Of a DNA stretch of 27,499 nt, positions 7,415-14,746 are shown in pieces. The translations under genes were made by a program, and so were the position numbers. Below the pieces are notes generated by a model. The model was not told where the DNA came from. It did not search any database and saw only the letters and a list, made by a program, of their open reading frames with translations. The stretch is from Candidatus Thorarchaeota archaeon. Lineage in GTDB: Archaea; Asgardarchaeota; Thorarchaeia; Thorarchaeales; Thorarchaeaceae. Where the stretch lies: positions 1-27,499 of the forward strand of contig JAEOST010000684.1 in assembly GCA_016840245.1 (NCBI GenBank), given 5' to 3'. Within the stretch, counting starts at the first letter, position 1; every line of letters starts with the position of its first letter.

Positions 7415-8688
7415 GAACTCTCATTGACTCTGCAAAGGAGCATAGTCATAGAGAGCGAGGTTCTCAACCAGCGCTTGATATGGGTCAGGCCCGAATACTT
7501 GTTATTGGATGTGGCGGAGCTGGTAATAACACTGTGAAGCGGCTCATGACCATTGGTATTCAGGGTGCCGAATGTGTTGCTATCAATACTGACAAACAGC
7601 ATCTTGCTGTGACAACTGCTCATCGGAAACTGTTGATTGGTGAGCGAATTACCAGAGGTCTTGGCGCGGGTGGTTATCCCCATGTGGGTCAGGCTGCAGC
7701 TGAAGAATCGACCCCACAATTAACCGAACTACTTCGAGATGCAGATCTAGTGTTCATAGCAGCTGGTATGGGTGGAGGTACAGGTACCGGTAGTGCTCCC
7801 ATAGTTGCTGAGATTGCCAAAGGTAATGATGCCATAGTAGTCGGTGTAGTGTCCATGCCCTTCAAGCTTGAGCGGACTAGAGCCGATAAGGCGAAGGTCG
7901 GTTTAGCAAAGCTTCAGGAGAACGCTGACACTGTGGTTGTTCTTGATAATCAAAAACTTATGGAGTTAGTACCAGACCTACCTTTAGAAGAGGCATTCGG
8001 GGTAGCCGATGAGGTTCTTGCTGGGATGGTCAAGGGTATCACTGAGACCATAACCATGCCAAGTCTGATCAACCTCGACTATGCAGATGTACGTTCCATA
8101 ATATGCAATGGTGGTGTAGCCCTAGTAGGTCTAGGAGAGGCTACAGGTGAGAACCGTGCGGATGAGGCCATCAAGAACGCGCTGAATAGCCCACTGCTTG
8201 AGGTTGAATGGACCGGGGCAACAGGAGCTCTCATTCATATCACTGGAGGTCCTGATATGTCCCTTGCTGAGGCAAACAGTGTGGGTGAGATAGTTTCAGA
8301 GAAGATGTCATCCGACGCTAATGTCATCTGGGGCGCAAGAGTTGAACCGCGACTCAGTGGAGTTCTCCGTGTAATGCTGATTCTTACAGGTGTTAAGAGT
8401 CCTCAGCTTCTTGCCAGATCAAAGGATGAAGTGGAAACCTCACACACTCGACGAAGTAGTAGACTAGCAGAGTTCGGACTATTAGAAGCTCATGCTGCCG
8501 GTACATACCCTCGACAAGGCAAAAGTGAGGCTCTGGCTTTTGGAAAGGTTCCTCCAGCCACTCGCAAATCAAATTGGGAAGAGCGGCTCAAACCTCTTGA
8601 GAGAAGGTTCGTTGAGAAACGTCCTGAACGTGAGAAAGAGGACCGAAAGAGAAGTCTGGATGAACTAGGACTCAAGAGACTCTTGTGA
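7411..8688 (+). CDS. ftsZ: Cell division GTPase FtsZ
   Basis: Tubulin-superfamily GTPase forming the division ring, 425 aa. Seen in order: N-terminal nucleotide loop GCGGAGNN (33-40), tubulin signature GMGGGTGTG (119-127), and the T7 synergy loop NLDYAD with Asn221, Asp223 and Asp226, all intact. It should therefore polymerise and hydrolyse GTP. The C-terminal tail (from about 350) is long, basic and Glu/Arg-rich, ending in RKRSLDELGLKRLL, which could be the partner-binding peptide. About 25 residues precede the core, as in haloarchaeal FtsZ. It overlaps the upstream CdrS-like gene by four bases. No CetZ features are seen. Confidence 0.97.
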   Translation: MRTLIDSAKEHSHRERGSQPALDMGQARILVIGCGGAGNNTVKRLMTIGIQGAECVAINTDKQHLAVTTAHRKLLIGERITRGLGAGGYPHVGQAAAEESTPQLTELLRDADLVFIAAGMGGGTGTGSAPIVAEIAKGNDAIVVGVVSMPFKLERTRADKAKVGLAKLQENADTVVVLDNQKLMELVPDLPLEEAFGVADEVLAGMVKGITETITMPSLINLDYADVRSIICNGGVALVGLGEATGENRADEAIKNALNSPLLEVEWTGATGALIHITGGPDMSLAEANSVGEIVSEKMSSDANVIWGARVEPRLSGVLRVMLILTGVKSPQLLARSKDEVETSHTRRSSRLAEFGLLEAHAAGTYPRQGKSEALAFGKVPPATRKSNWEERLKPLERRFVEKRPEREKEDRKRSLDELGLKRLL

Positions 8689-8857
8689 CAGCAGGATGAA
8701 GATCAACATCATTTACATACGCAATGAATCTCTCACTTGCCCTATCTGATAATCTAGTCATTCAGTCTGATTGGTGAGATGATGTCTATTCAGTCTATCA
8801 ACAGACCTTATTTCTACTAGCATGGGGATTCATGGAGACTACATTTCATACCATTAT
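8689..8857. other. Non-coding gap between convergent ftsZ and lsm
   Basis: This 169-bp gap lies between the ends of two convergent genes. It contains ATTCAGTCT twice (about 8760 and 8789) and scattered CTGA and ATGATG words, but no hairpin terminator and no complete C/D box arrangement that I could support. Confidence 0.5.
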
Positions 8858-9289
8858 TTAGTCTTGACCGTGTTCTTCTATCCACTCATCGTAGACTGCT
8901 TTGACACGTTCGTATAATGGACCAGTTCCATCTATCCCATCAGGTGTAATGCGAATCTTGTTCATGACAACAATCACACCTGTGTCACCAAAGAAGCGTA
9001 CGCCACCTGGTGGAAACTGCTTCTCAAGTTGTTTGGCAAGGCCCTCTAGACTGACCTCTTCCTCTGCAAATGAGAATGAAACAATACTATTGCCGTAGAG
9101 GAATATTCTAGGTAATCTCTCACCACTCTCCTGAACTGTCACATCTGACAGGACAATGGTCAGGGTGTTCTGGTCAATACCACGAAGCGTGCCAGTATAG
9201 ACCTTACCAGTGTTGATTGTTACATCAACAGTTGCTCCAACTACCGCTGACATCTCGCGGTTGAAGCCTCTTAGTGCTGCATCAGACAT
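8858..9289 (-). CDS. Sm-like (LSm) RNA-binding protein with C-terminal extension
   Basis: A 143-aa protein. Residues 11-50 form the Sm1 part (VGATVDVTINTGKVYTGTLR, then a strand ending IVLSDV), and RIFLYGNSIVSF (61-72) is the Sm2 motif with the usual Gly-Asn. Residues 76-143 form an additional domain of about 68 residues, as in the archaeal SmAP3 type rather than the minimal SmAP1. Sm-like proteins assemble as rings that bind U-rich RNA; the role of the extension is not established. The start is supported by GGTGAGAT three bases before the ATG. A TATA-like TTTTAAAG near 9345 on the minus strand is a plausible promoter. Confidence 0.9.
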   Translation of the reverse strand: MSDAALRGFNREMSAVVGATVDVTINTGKVYTGTLRGIDQNTLTIVLSDVTVQESGERLPRIFLYGNSIVSFSFAEEEVSLEGLAKQLEKQFPPGGVRFFGDTGVIVVMNKIRITPDGIDGTGPLYERVKAVYDEWIEEHGQD

Positions 9290-9444
9290 CTTATCTCACC
9301 TAATACAAGTTACTGACTGAACTAGTCGGCCCCCTATTCGCTTCTTTAAAAGTACCGATGATTGCGGCACAATCGCGAACTTGTTGTAAAGCAAAGATAT
9401 CCATACGGAATGGATTATTAGTCTCCTATGTCGCGACCATTTTT

Positions 9445-10284
9445 GTGAACACCTTGAGTTCTCCACGACAACACCCATCTATCCAGTATCTTCGTAGAGA
9501 AGCGCTCCCGGATCCGTTTTGTCCCGGCTGCGGGAACGGAGAAATCATGAATGCGTTCCTGAAGGCAGTGAAGGACCTCGGACATGAGGATCTAAGCAAG
9601 TTTGCTTTTGTGTCAGGCATAGGATGTGGTGCATGGATTCCATCCCCTCATTTTCAGGCTGATACTCTTCATACTACCCATGGGCGTGCAGTTGCATTTG
9701 CAACCGGTCTCAAATTGGCCAGACCTGAGTTAGAGGTTGTTGTGATAAGCGGAGATGGAGATCTTGCTGCAATTGGTGGAAATCATCTCATTCATGCTGC
9801 TCGCCGTAACATCGACATGACAGTCATCTGTTCCAATAATCTCATCTATGGCATGACTGGTGGTCAGGTTTCATCGACAACATTCACCGGAGACCGTACT
9901 ACAACATCACCATATGGCAATGTTGAGCGTCCATTTGATTTAGCTAGACTGGTGGCTGCAGCTGGAGCAAACTATGTTGCTCGGTGGACAACTGCACATC
10001 CAATCCAGGCGGTACGATCCATAAAGACCGCTCTGAAGCGAAAGGGATTCTCGTTCATCGAGATGATCAGTCAGTGCCCGACTGCATATGGGCGAAGAAC
10101 AAAGTCCGGTGGACCAGTTGAGATGATTGAGTGGTTCAAGAAATTCCCGGTCCGAAAGAAGGGTGCCCCTCTTGATTTCAGAGTCCCGACACGTGATGGA
10201 CATGATATAGGTGTCTTTGTTGACAAGGAAGAGATTGACTATGCAGAATCGCTTCATCAGACCTATTCCCATTTGGAGGGTTGA
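9445..10284 (+). CDS. korB: 2-oxoacid:ferredoxin oxidoreductase, beta subunit (KorB-like)
   Basis: The thiamine-diphosphate and iron-sulfur subunit of an enzyme that decarboxylates a 2-oxoacid to acyl-CoA and reduces ferredoxin. From the GTG start, FCPGCGNG carries Cys26 and Cys29, SGIGC carries Cys61, and a fourth Cys lies in SQCPTAYGR; together these fit a 4Fe-4S cluster. The TPP site is GDGD (103-106) through the paired Asn 131-132. DTLHTTHGRAVAFATG resembles 2-oxoglutarate-type KorB most. The frame is open back to an ATG at 9358, but those 29 residues do not fit the family, so GTG 9445 is preferred with some doubt. The gamma subunit follows at once; no alpha subunit is nearby. Confidence 0.92.
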   Translation: MNTLSSPRQHPSIQYLRREALPDPFCPGCGNGEIMNAFLKAVKDLGHEDLSKFAFVSGIGCGAWIPSPHFQADTLHTTHGRAVAFATGLKLARPELEVVVISGDGDLAAIGGNHLIHAARRNIDMTVICSNNLIYGMTGGQVSSTTFTGDRTTTSPYGNVERPFDLARLVAAAGANYVARWTTAHPIQAVRSIKTALKRKGFSFIEMISQCPTAYGRRTKSGGPVEMIEWFKKFPVRKKGAPLDFRVPTRDGHDIGVFVDKEEIDYAESLHQTYSHLEG

Positions 10285-10289
10285 ATGCA

Positions 10290-10817
10290 ATGAGGACTGA
10301 GATACGTGTGGCAGGAACTGGTGGAATGGGAGTTGTTCTCGCAGGCGTGATAGTGGGACGTGCAGCTGTAGTCTATGGAGGACTTGATGCAGTTCAGACC
10401 CAGAGCTATGGCTCTGAGGCACGAGGTACAGCAGCAAAGAGTGAAGTCATTGTGAGTGACGAGCCAATCAAGTACCCAAAGGTGCGTAAGTCCGATTATC
10501 TAGTTGCAATGAGTCAAAAGGCCCTTGACATGTACTCAGGTGACTCACAGGATGGCAGTGTTATAATTGTGGATGATGACCTAGTCGACACCTCCGGTCT
10601 GAGTCCAGGGTACGAGATAATCCGTATACCAGCTATGAAGATTGCAGATGAAATGGGTCAGAGAATGATCTCTAATATGGTCATGCTGGGGGCATTGATT
10701 AAGAAGTCCACAGTCTTTACAATTGATGCTCTTGAGAAAGCTGTTGCTGATATGGTTCCTCCTGCAACTCTTGAGCTCAACATGAAGGCAATCAGAGCTG
10801 GCGCGGAGCTAGTCTAG
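10290..10817 (+). CDS. korC: 2-oxoacid:ferredoxin oxidoreductase, gamma subunit (KorC-like)
   Basis: A 175-aa gamma subunit of the same oxidoreductase. It begins RVAGTGGMGVVLAGVIVGRA, the Gly-rich start of this family, followed by DAVQTQSYGSEARGTAAKSEV, the classic gamma-subunit motif, and a C-terminal segment NMVMLGALIKKS. The gamma domain contributes to CoA handling and complex assembly. A TTG at 10281 is in frame. The ATG at 10290 has GGAGGG at 10275-10280, nine bases before it, and is preferred. It follows korB by five bases and converges on the Urm1-like gene. The electron-accepting ferredoxin-like delta and the alpha subunit must be encoded elsewhere. Confidence 0.92.
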   Translation: MRTEIRVAGTGGMGVVLAGVIVGRAAVVYGGLDAVQTQSYGSEARGTAAKSEVIVSDEPIKYPKVRKSDYLVAMSQKALDMYSGDSQDGSVIIVDDDLVDTSGLSPGYEIIRIPAMKIADEMGQRMISNMVMLGALIKKSTVFTIDALEKAVADMVPPATLELNMKAIRAGAELV

Positions 10818-10828
10818 GCTCTGTCAAG

Positions 10829-11107
10829 TTATCCTCCGTGGATAAGCGGTAGAACCACGAGTGTATCGCCATCATTCAGTTTAGTTTTGAGACCACCAGT
10901 CAATCCAATATCCACATCATTACAAAGAATCAGGGTCTCTCGGTCCATACTCTCAGGGTTTCTCCAAACATCCCTCACATCACTTTCCTTCTCTAGTATT
11001 GTGCGTAACATGACCTCAAGAGTAGCCTGCTCAGTAAGTTCCATCTCATAGTGTGGCAACTTCAATCTTGAAGAGAGGGGGCCCCTGAATTGTATTGAAC
11101 CTCTCAT
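10829..11107 (-). CDS. Ubiquitin-like protein of the Urm1/MoaD family
   Basis: A 92-aa beta-grasp protein ending in LPLIHGG. The free C-terminal Gly-Gly is the mark of sulfur carriers and protein modifiers that are adenylated by an E1-like enzyme. The C-terminal half (ILCNDVDIGLTGGLKTKLND then GDTLVVLP) resembles eukaryotic Urm1 more than bacterial MoaD, including the acidic NDVD and the His before GG. Possible roles are tRNA thiolation, molybdopterin sulfur transfer or protein conjugation. No E1-like gene lies nearby to decide. The ATG at 11107 is preferred over the TTG at 11113. A TATA-like CTTTATC near 11145 on the minus strand gives a very short leader. Confidence 0.85.
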   Translation of the reverse strand: MRGSIQFRGPLSSRLKLPHYEMELTEQATLEVMLRTILEKESDVRDVWRNPESMDRETLILCNDVDIGLTGGLKTKLNDGDTLVVLPLIHGG

Positions 11108-11214
11108 ATTCAACGGGAGTCTGCCGACGGTTTTTCAGATAAAGGACACGGAATCACCAAACTCATCTACGCAGAGCAATCATCTTATCAGGAAACGCAT
11201 ACGCGCTGAGTGTT

Positions 11215-12672
11215 ATGACGCTAGAGGAAGAGACCACTACAGAGGTAATAGACAGTACCTTTGCACGTGTATTCGGTCTAGCGCAGCCCACAAATGATGC
11301 AGTTCGTCTTGTGAAGATACTTTCAGTTCTTCTGCCCTCCTTTGCAGCATCGTTTCAAATCAGTACCACGTTCTATATGCTCTTCATTGCTGAGAAGATT
11401 GGCGGCGACTATATCACAGGTATCGCACTTGTTGGCGTTTTGGTTGTCATTCAGCTCTCTATTCAGACGTTACTTGACTACCCAACCGGTGCATTAGGAG
11501 ACTGGATTGGCCAACGTTATGTGATTGCATCAGCCATGGTCTGCTATTCTGTGGCATTCTTGATTACTTCACAAATCACATCAGATACACCGTTCTGGAT
11601 TTTCGCAATCATCTATGCTCTCAACGGTCTAGGGTCATCCCAAGAGAGTGGTGCATTCAATGCATGGTTCGATAATAACTACAGGGTAGCAATGCCCCAT
11701 GACAAGGACCGTAAGCAGTATGGCGTATTTTGGGGACGCGTGGGAATGGTATGGCAGGTCGCCTCCACACTCGTTTTGATTCCGGGATCCTACCTTGCTC
11801 TTGTGTATGGGAGAACATGGGTATTCTTCCTGCAAGCCATCTTTACAATGATTCTTGCTGTTGTTGTGATGATTGTCATAAAGGACCTACCTGGAGTCCG
11901 AGATGAGCAAGATGAACGACCCTCAATGAGCGAGTACAAGGCCCTCCTAGTTGATGGAGTGAAGTTTCTGGGGTCTAGCAGATTCATAACATACCTAATC
12001 TTGGGCGAAGTAGTGTTATGGAGTGTTGGACCAGTTTGGTGGAATCTTCATCTATTTCCATTCTATAATTGGTTCCTTCTATCTGAGGTGGCTATCTCAT
12101 CATTTAGGACGTTAGTCTTCATCCCTCAAGCCATTGCCAATGAACGAAGTGGTGTGTGGTCGAAGAAGTTTGACCCAGCAAAATGGGTCCCTCGATTCAG
12201 ATTCCTTCAGTTCGGTGGACCTGTATTCTATGTGATAATTGCATTTGTAGTTCACTTCTTTCCACCTGCAGTCGAGGGTGTTCCAGTGATTCCCTTCATT
12301 GGCTTCCCTCTTGATACTCTGATCCCGGTGATACTGATCTTTACTACATTTGTCGGTGTGAGTATGTTCGGAGGATTCGCACAGATACTCTCTCAAAGAG
12401 TAAAGCTTGACGTGATTCCAAACAGGATTCGAAACAGTATGTACTCGCTTCAACCCACGATAGCCATGCTCCTATCGATTCCTCTTCTGCTCCTCTTCGG
12501 GTGGCTAACAACGGAAACCGGATTCACACTACCGTTCAGTCTGTGTGCGTTGATTACACTCCTAGGTATCTCATTCATCTGGAAGGCATTCAAACATCCA
12601 ATTCCTAAGGCTGAGGTCACGGTAGCTGCTGCTGAAGAGATTGAAGAAGTCAAAGATCTAGATATCACTTAG
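11215..12672 (+). CDS. Major facilitator superfamily transporter
   Basis: A 485-aa polytopic membrane protein with roughly twelve hydrophobic segments and a cytoplasmic loop in the middle (about residues 225-245, rich in Asp, Glu and Arg), the usual MFS arrangement. The loop after the second segment has LDYPTGALGDWIGQR, the MFS D-x-x-G-x-x-x-D-x-x-G-R-type signature between TM2 and TM3. The N-terminal 30 residues and C-terminal 25 residues are acidic and cytosolic. Substrate cannot be read from sequence. It is divergent from the Urm1-like gene and convergent with the mch operon, so it is probably a single unit. Confidence 0.88.
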   Translation: MTLEEETTTEVIDSTFARVFGLAQPTNDAVRLVKILSVLLPSFAASFQISTTFYMLFIAEKIGGDYITGIALVGVLVVIQLSIQTLLDYPTGALGDWIGQRYVIASAMVCYSVAFLITSQITSDTPFWIFAIIYALNGLGSSQESGAFNAWFDNNYRVAMPHDKDRKQYGVFWGRVGMVWQVASTLVLIPGSYLALVYGRTWVFFLQAIFTMILAVVVMIVIKDLPGVRDEQDERPSMSEYKALLVDGVKFLGSSRFITYLILGEVVLWSVGPVWWNLHLFPFYNWFLLSEVAISSFRTLVFIPQAIANERSGVWSKKFDPAKWVPRFRFLQFGGPVFYVIIAFVVHFFPPAVEGVPVIPFIGFPLDTLIPVILIFTTFVGVSMFGGFAQILSQRVKLDVIPNRIRNSMYSLQPTIAMLLSIPLLLLFGWLTTETGFTLPFSLCALITLLGISFIWKAFKHPIPKAEVTVAAAEEIEEVKDLDIT

Positions 12673-12696
12673 TAACTCTTAGTGATTGTTTGACTG

Positions 12697-12728
12697 AAAA
12701 AGAGGTGGTTGAGTGGCCTAAGGCCACT
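12697..12728 (-). terminator. Terminator between MFS gene and the fwdC-mch operon
   Basis: The palindrome AGTGGCCTAAGGCCACT (12712-12728) forms a seven- to eight-bp stem with a minimal loop, just past the mch stop. On the minus strand it is followed by an A/C stretch and then CTTTTT (12697-12702). It also lies 39 nt after the MFS stop, so it may serve both genes, but the T run is only on the mch side. Confidence 0.6.
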
Positions 12729-12735
12729 AACCTGA

Positions 12736-13704
12736 TTACATTCCAAATGATTGCCTCAAGACATCTGGGTCTAATGCACCAGCCTTGTAGGTCTTACCAC
12801 TAACAATGTCATTAATGGTAATCTCTGCAGGTGCAAAGAGATGAGGATCCACCTTGTAGAAGTCAAACTCCACACTCTTGAAGAGCTTGTAGAATGGTTG
12901 ACCGTACTGCTTGGAAGCTGAAGATGGCGCCTTCTCAGTCAGTGCTGCAAGGTCATCCTCTTCATCTGGACGGATGAAATAGAACGTTCGTCCTGCATAG
13001 AGGATACAGTCGTTTGTCATACCCATCGCCCTGTTGTCGCTCTTTCCGATAGGTGCAATTGGTGCAACACCATGACCAGTCCTGATCTTCTTGGGATCGT
13101 ATCCTAGTTCATGGAGTTTGTGGATACCGACCTCTACAATCCTTGCAGATATCTGGACAGAGCCTACTGTACATGCAGTGGGTGCAAGCACACAATACAG
13201 GTCCTTTGTAGATATTCCACACTTCTCTGCAATGAACTCAGTGACAAAGTCTGGTGGAGGAGTTCGAGTTTCAAGTACTATGACTCCGACCTTTGCCTTG
13301 TCTTTGTACTCGAGTTCTGCATAGAGTTTCTTCTCCACTGCAGCTGAGGCCCTCGCAGGTCCTGAGCCCATGGCGAAGTACTTCTCCTCTCCCTTCTCCT
13401 GATTGATAATCCATCCAGCGTATTGTGAGCCCATGGTTGCTATTGCAGGATGATCAGTATTGACAATCACAGATGGAAACGTCATATCTCCTACATGCAT
13501 GCTGCCAATTCTAACAGTACCATAGCCGCCTAGACAGATTTCACTGACAAGTCTACCAGCTTCAAATCCACCTGGAACATCAATCCCTGCATCAATAAGA
13601 GTGGCTCCATTACCCGTTTCAGAAACAGTGCAATTGAGCTCCTCTTTCCTGTCCATCATATCCTTTACAATTTCGTACGCTTTCTTGTTTACACTTATAC
13701 CCAT
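12736..13704 (-). CDS. mch: Methenyltetrahydromethanopterin cyclohydrolase
   Basis: A 322-aa cytosolic enzyme that interconverts methenyl- and formyl-tetrahydromethanopterin in archaeal C1 metabolism. The full length matches the family. Recognisable pieces are GISVNKKAYEIVKDMM at the start, GNGATLIDAGIDVPGGFEAG, SQYAGWIINQEKGEEKYFAM followed by GSGPARA, and RTGHGVAPIAPIGKSD near residue 210. The start has GAGAGGTT upstream. It is 13 nt downstream of fwdC and must share its transcript, ending at the hairpin at 12712-12728. The next step in the methanofuran direction is ftr, on the opposite strand nearby. Confidence 0.97.
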   Translation of the reverse strand: MGISVNKKAYEIVKDMMDRKEELNCTVSETGNGATLIDAGIDVPGGFEAGRLVSEICLGGYGTVRIGSMHVGDMTFPSVIVNTDHPAIATMGSQYAGWIINQEKGEEKYFAMGSGPARASAAVEKKLYAELEYKDKAKVGVIVLETRTPPPDFVTEFIAEKCGISTKDLYCVLAPTACTVGSVQISARIVEVGIHKLHELGYDPKKIRTGHGVAPIAPIGKSDNRAMGMTNDCILYAGRTFYFIRPDEEDDLAALTEKAPSSASKQYGQPFYKLFKSVEFDFYKVDPHLFAPAEITINDIVSGKTYKAGALDPDVLRQSFGM

Positions 13705-13717
13705 AATCTAACCTCTC

Positions 13718-14572
13718 CTAGAGCAAGTGTTCGCTATTCTTTGCGAGGACGAATATCTCTTCCTTGGGGTCTCCTTCAGCCAGGTCTCCCATGAATTTGA
13801 CCCACTCCTCTTGATAGCCTATGTCCTCGCTGAGGAAGTCTGGTCTACGTGATTTGAGATACTTGAGATAGTACGTTGTAAACTCTCTCGTAGATTTACC
13901 ACTGAATCTGTATGTAGGGAGGAGTGACTCTATCTTACCCAGACAAAAGATCATTCCCTTGGTTGCTTCGAATCCCACACGTTCAGCCATGTTACCAACT
14001 ACAATGATGGTTCCTCCCATCATTCGTACTGCTGCAAGCTCACCAACGTTTCCTTTGACAGCTATGAAGCCTTTCCGCATGTGAGACGCCATTTCGCGTC
14101 CAACATCGCCAGCAACATAGACTCTTCCACCTTTCATCCCATCTTTGCTACCTCGGTAACCAGCACATAGGTAGTCTGCAGCATCACCCTCAATCTGGAT
14201 GTTCCCTCCTTCCATCTCTGCAGCAGCCCATGCACCCACTGAGCCCTTCACATGTATTCTACCGGCAATCATCTCGGCGCCAAGATGCATACCCACATCA
14301 CCATCAATGGTGATTTTTCCCCCATTCATTCCATTTCCAATCATCTTGACTTTCTTCAAGTCGCCAGTGATGATAATCTCAGTTTCGTCAGCTGTTTCAC
14401 CAGCGTTTCCGCTTATAGCAAAGAAGTCAGCCAGTTTCAGTGTCTGATTTCCTTGGAGAACAGGTAACTCACCAATCTCTGCCGAACTCTTACCAGCAAA
14501 ATGGGTTGGAGTAATAGTATCCGCTTCAATTGGGATGTCCGGAGCTTTGGTCAATTTCAGGTTGACAGGCAT
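13718..14572 (-). CDS. fwdC: Formylmethanofuran dehydrogenase subunit C
   Basis: A 284-aa subunit of the complex that reduces CO2 to formylmethanofuran or runs the reverse. The middle of the protein is a right-handed helix of Gly-rich repeats (GGKITIDGDVGMHLGAEM, GGNIQIEGDAAD, GGRVYVAGDVGREM, GGTIIVVGNMAERVG), the fold shared with the glutamate synthase alpha C-terminal domain. The N-terminal part contains FAGKSSAEIGELPVLQGN, typical of FwdC. The frame extends to an ATG at 14653, but GGGGAGA lies just before ATG 14572. The TATA-like box near 14650-14658 also argues against the longer form. The catalytic subunits are not in this window. Confidence 0.93.
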   Translation of the reverse strand: MPVNLKLTKAPDIPIEADTITPTHFAGKSSAEIGELPVLQGNQTLKLADFFAISGNAGETADETEIIITGDLKKVKMIGNGMNGGKITIDGDVGMHLGAEMIAGRIHVKGSVGAWAAAEMEGGNIQIEGDAADYLCAGYRGSKDGMKGGRVYVAGDVGREMASHMRKGFIAVKGNVGELAAVRMMGGTIIVVGNMAERVGFEATKGMIFCLGKIESLLPTYRFSGKSTREFTTYYLKYLKSRRPDFLSEDIGYQEEWVKFMGDLAEGDPKEEIFVLAKNSEHLL

Positions 14573-14649
14573 CGTCTTCTCCCCTTCGTAAATTCGGTGT
14601 AGTTCAACTGTCTGATAAATGGCCCGTTTTTCCAAGTTGAGTGTAAAAT

Positions 14650-14702
14650 CCACTTTTTTAGACCGAAAGTATGAACCTCACGGACTTTCGGTGTTCTTAA
14701 AT
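14650..14702. promoter_or_regulatory. Divergent fwdC/ftr promoter with symmetric operator
   Basis: A perfect 9-bp inverted repeat, ACCGAAAGT (14662-14670) and ACTTTCGGT (14684-14692) with a 13-bp spacer, sits between two outward-facing promoters. On the minus strand the arm is followed by CTAAAAAAG (fwdC TATA). On the plus strand it is followed by GTTCTTAAATGG (ftr TATA). Each TATA-like box thus has ACTTTCGGT directly upstream in the same orientation. The motif could be the binding site of a dimeric regulator or an extended BRE used by both promoters. Confidence 0.7.
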
Positions 14703-14746
14703 GGAGCCTTGTGTTGCTCTAAATCCAGAGTGTGGTGAAACAGGTC

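Noticed and set aside
8689..8857. Possible C/D box guide RNA between ftsZ and lsm
   Set aside because: CTGA words are present but no complete C box and no correct C-D'-C'-D spacing could be found.
9358..9444. An upstream ATG that would lengthen korB by 29 residues
   Set aside because: The added residues have no similarity to beta subunits, and the ATG lies only about ten bases after the AT-rich box near 9345, too close to be transcribed from it.
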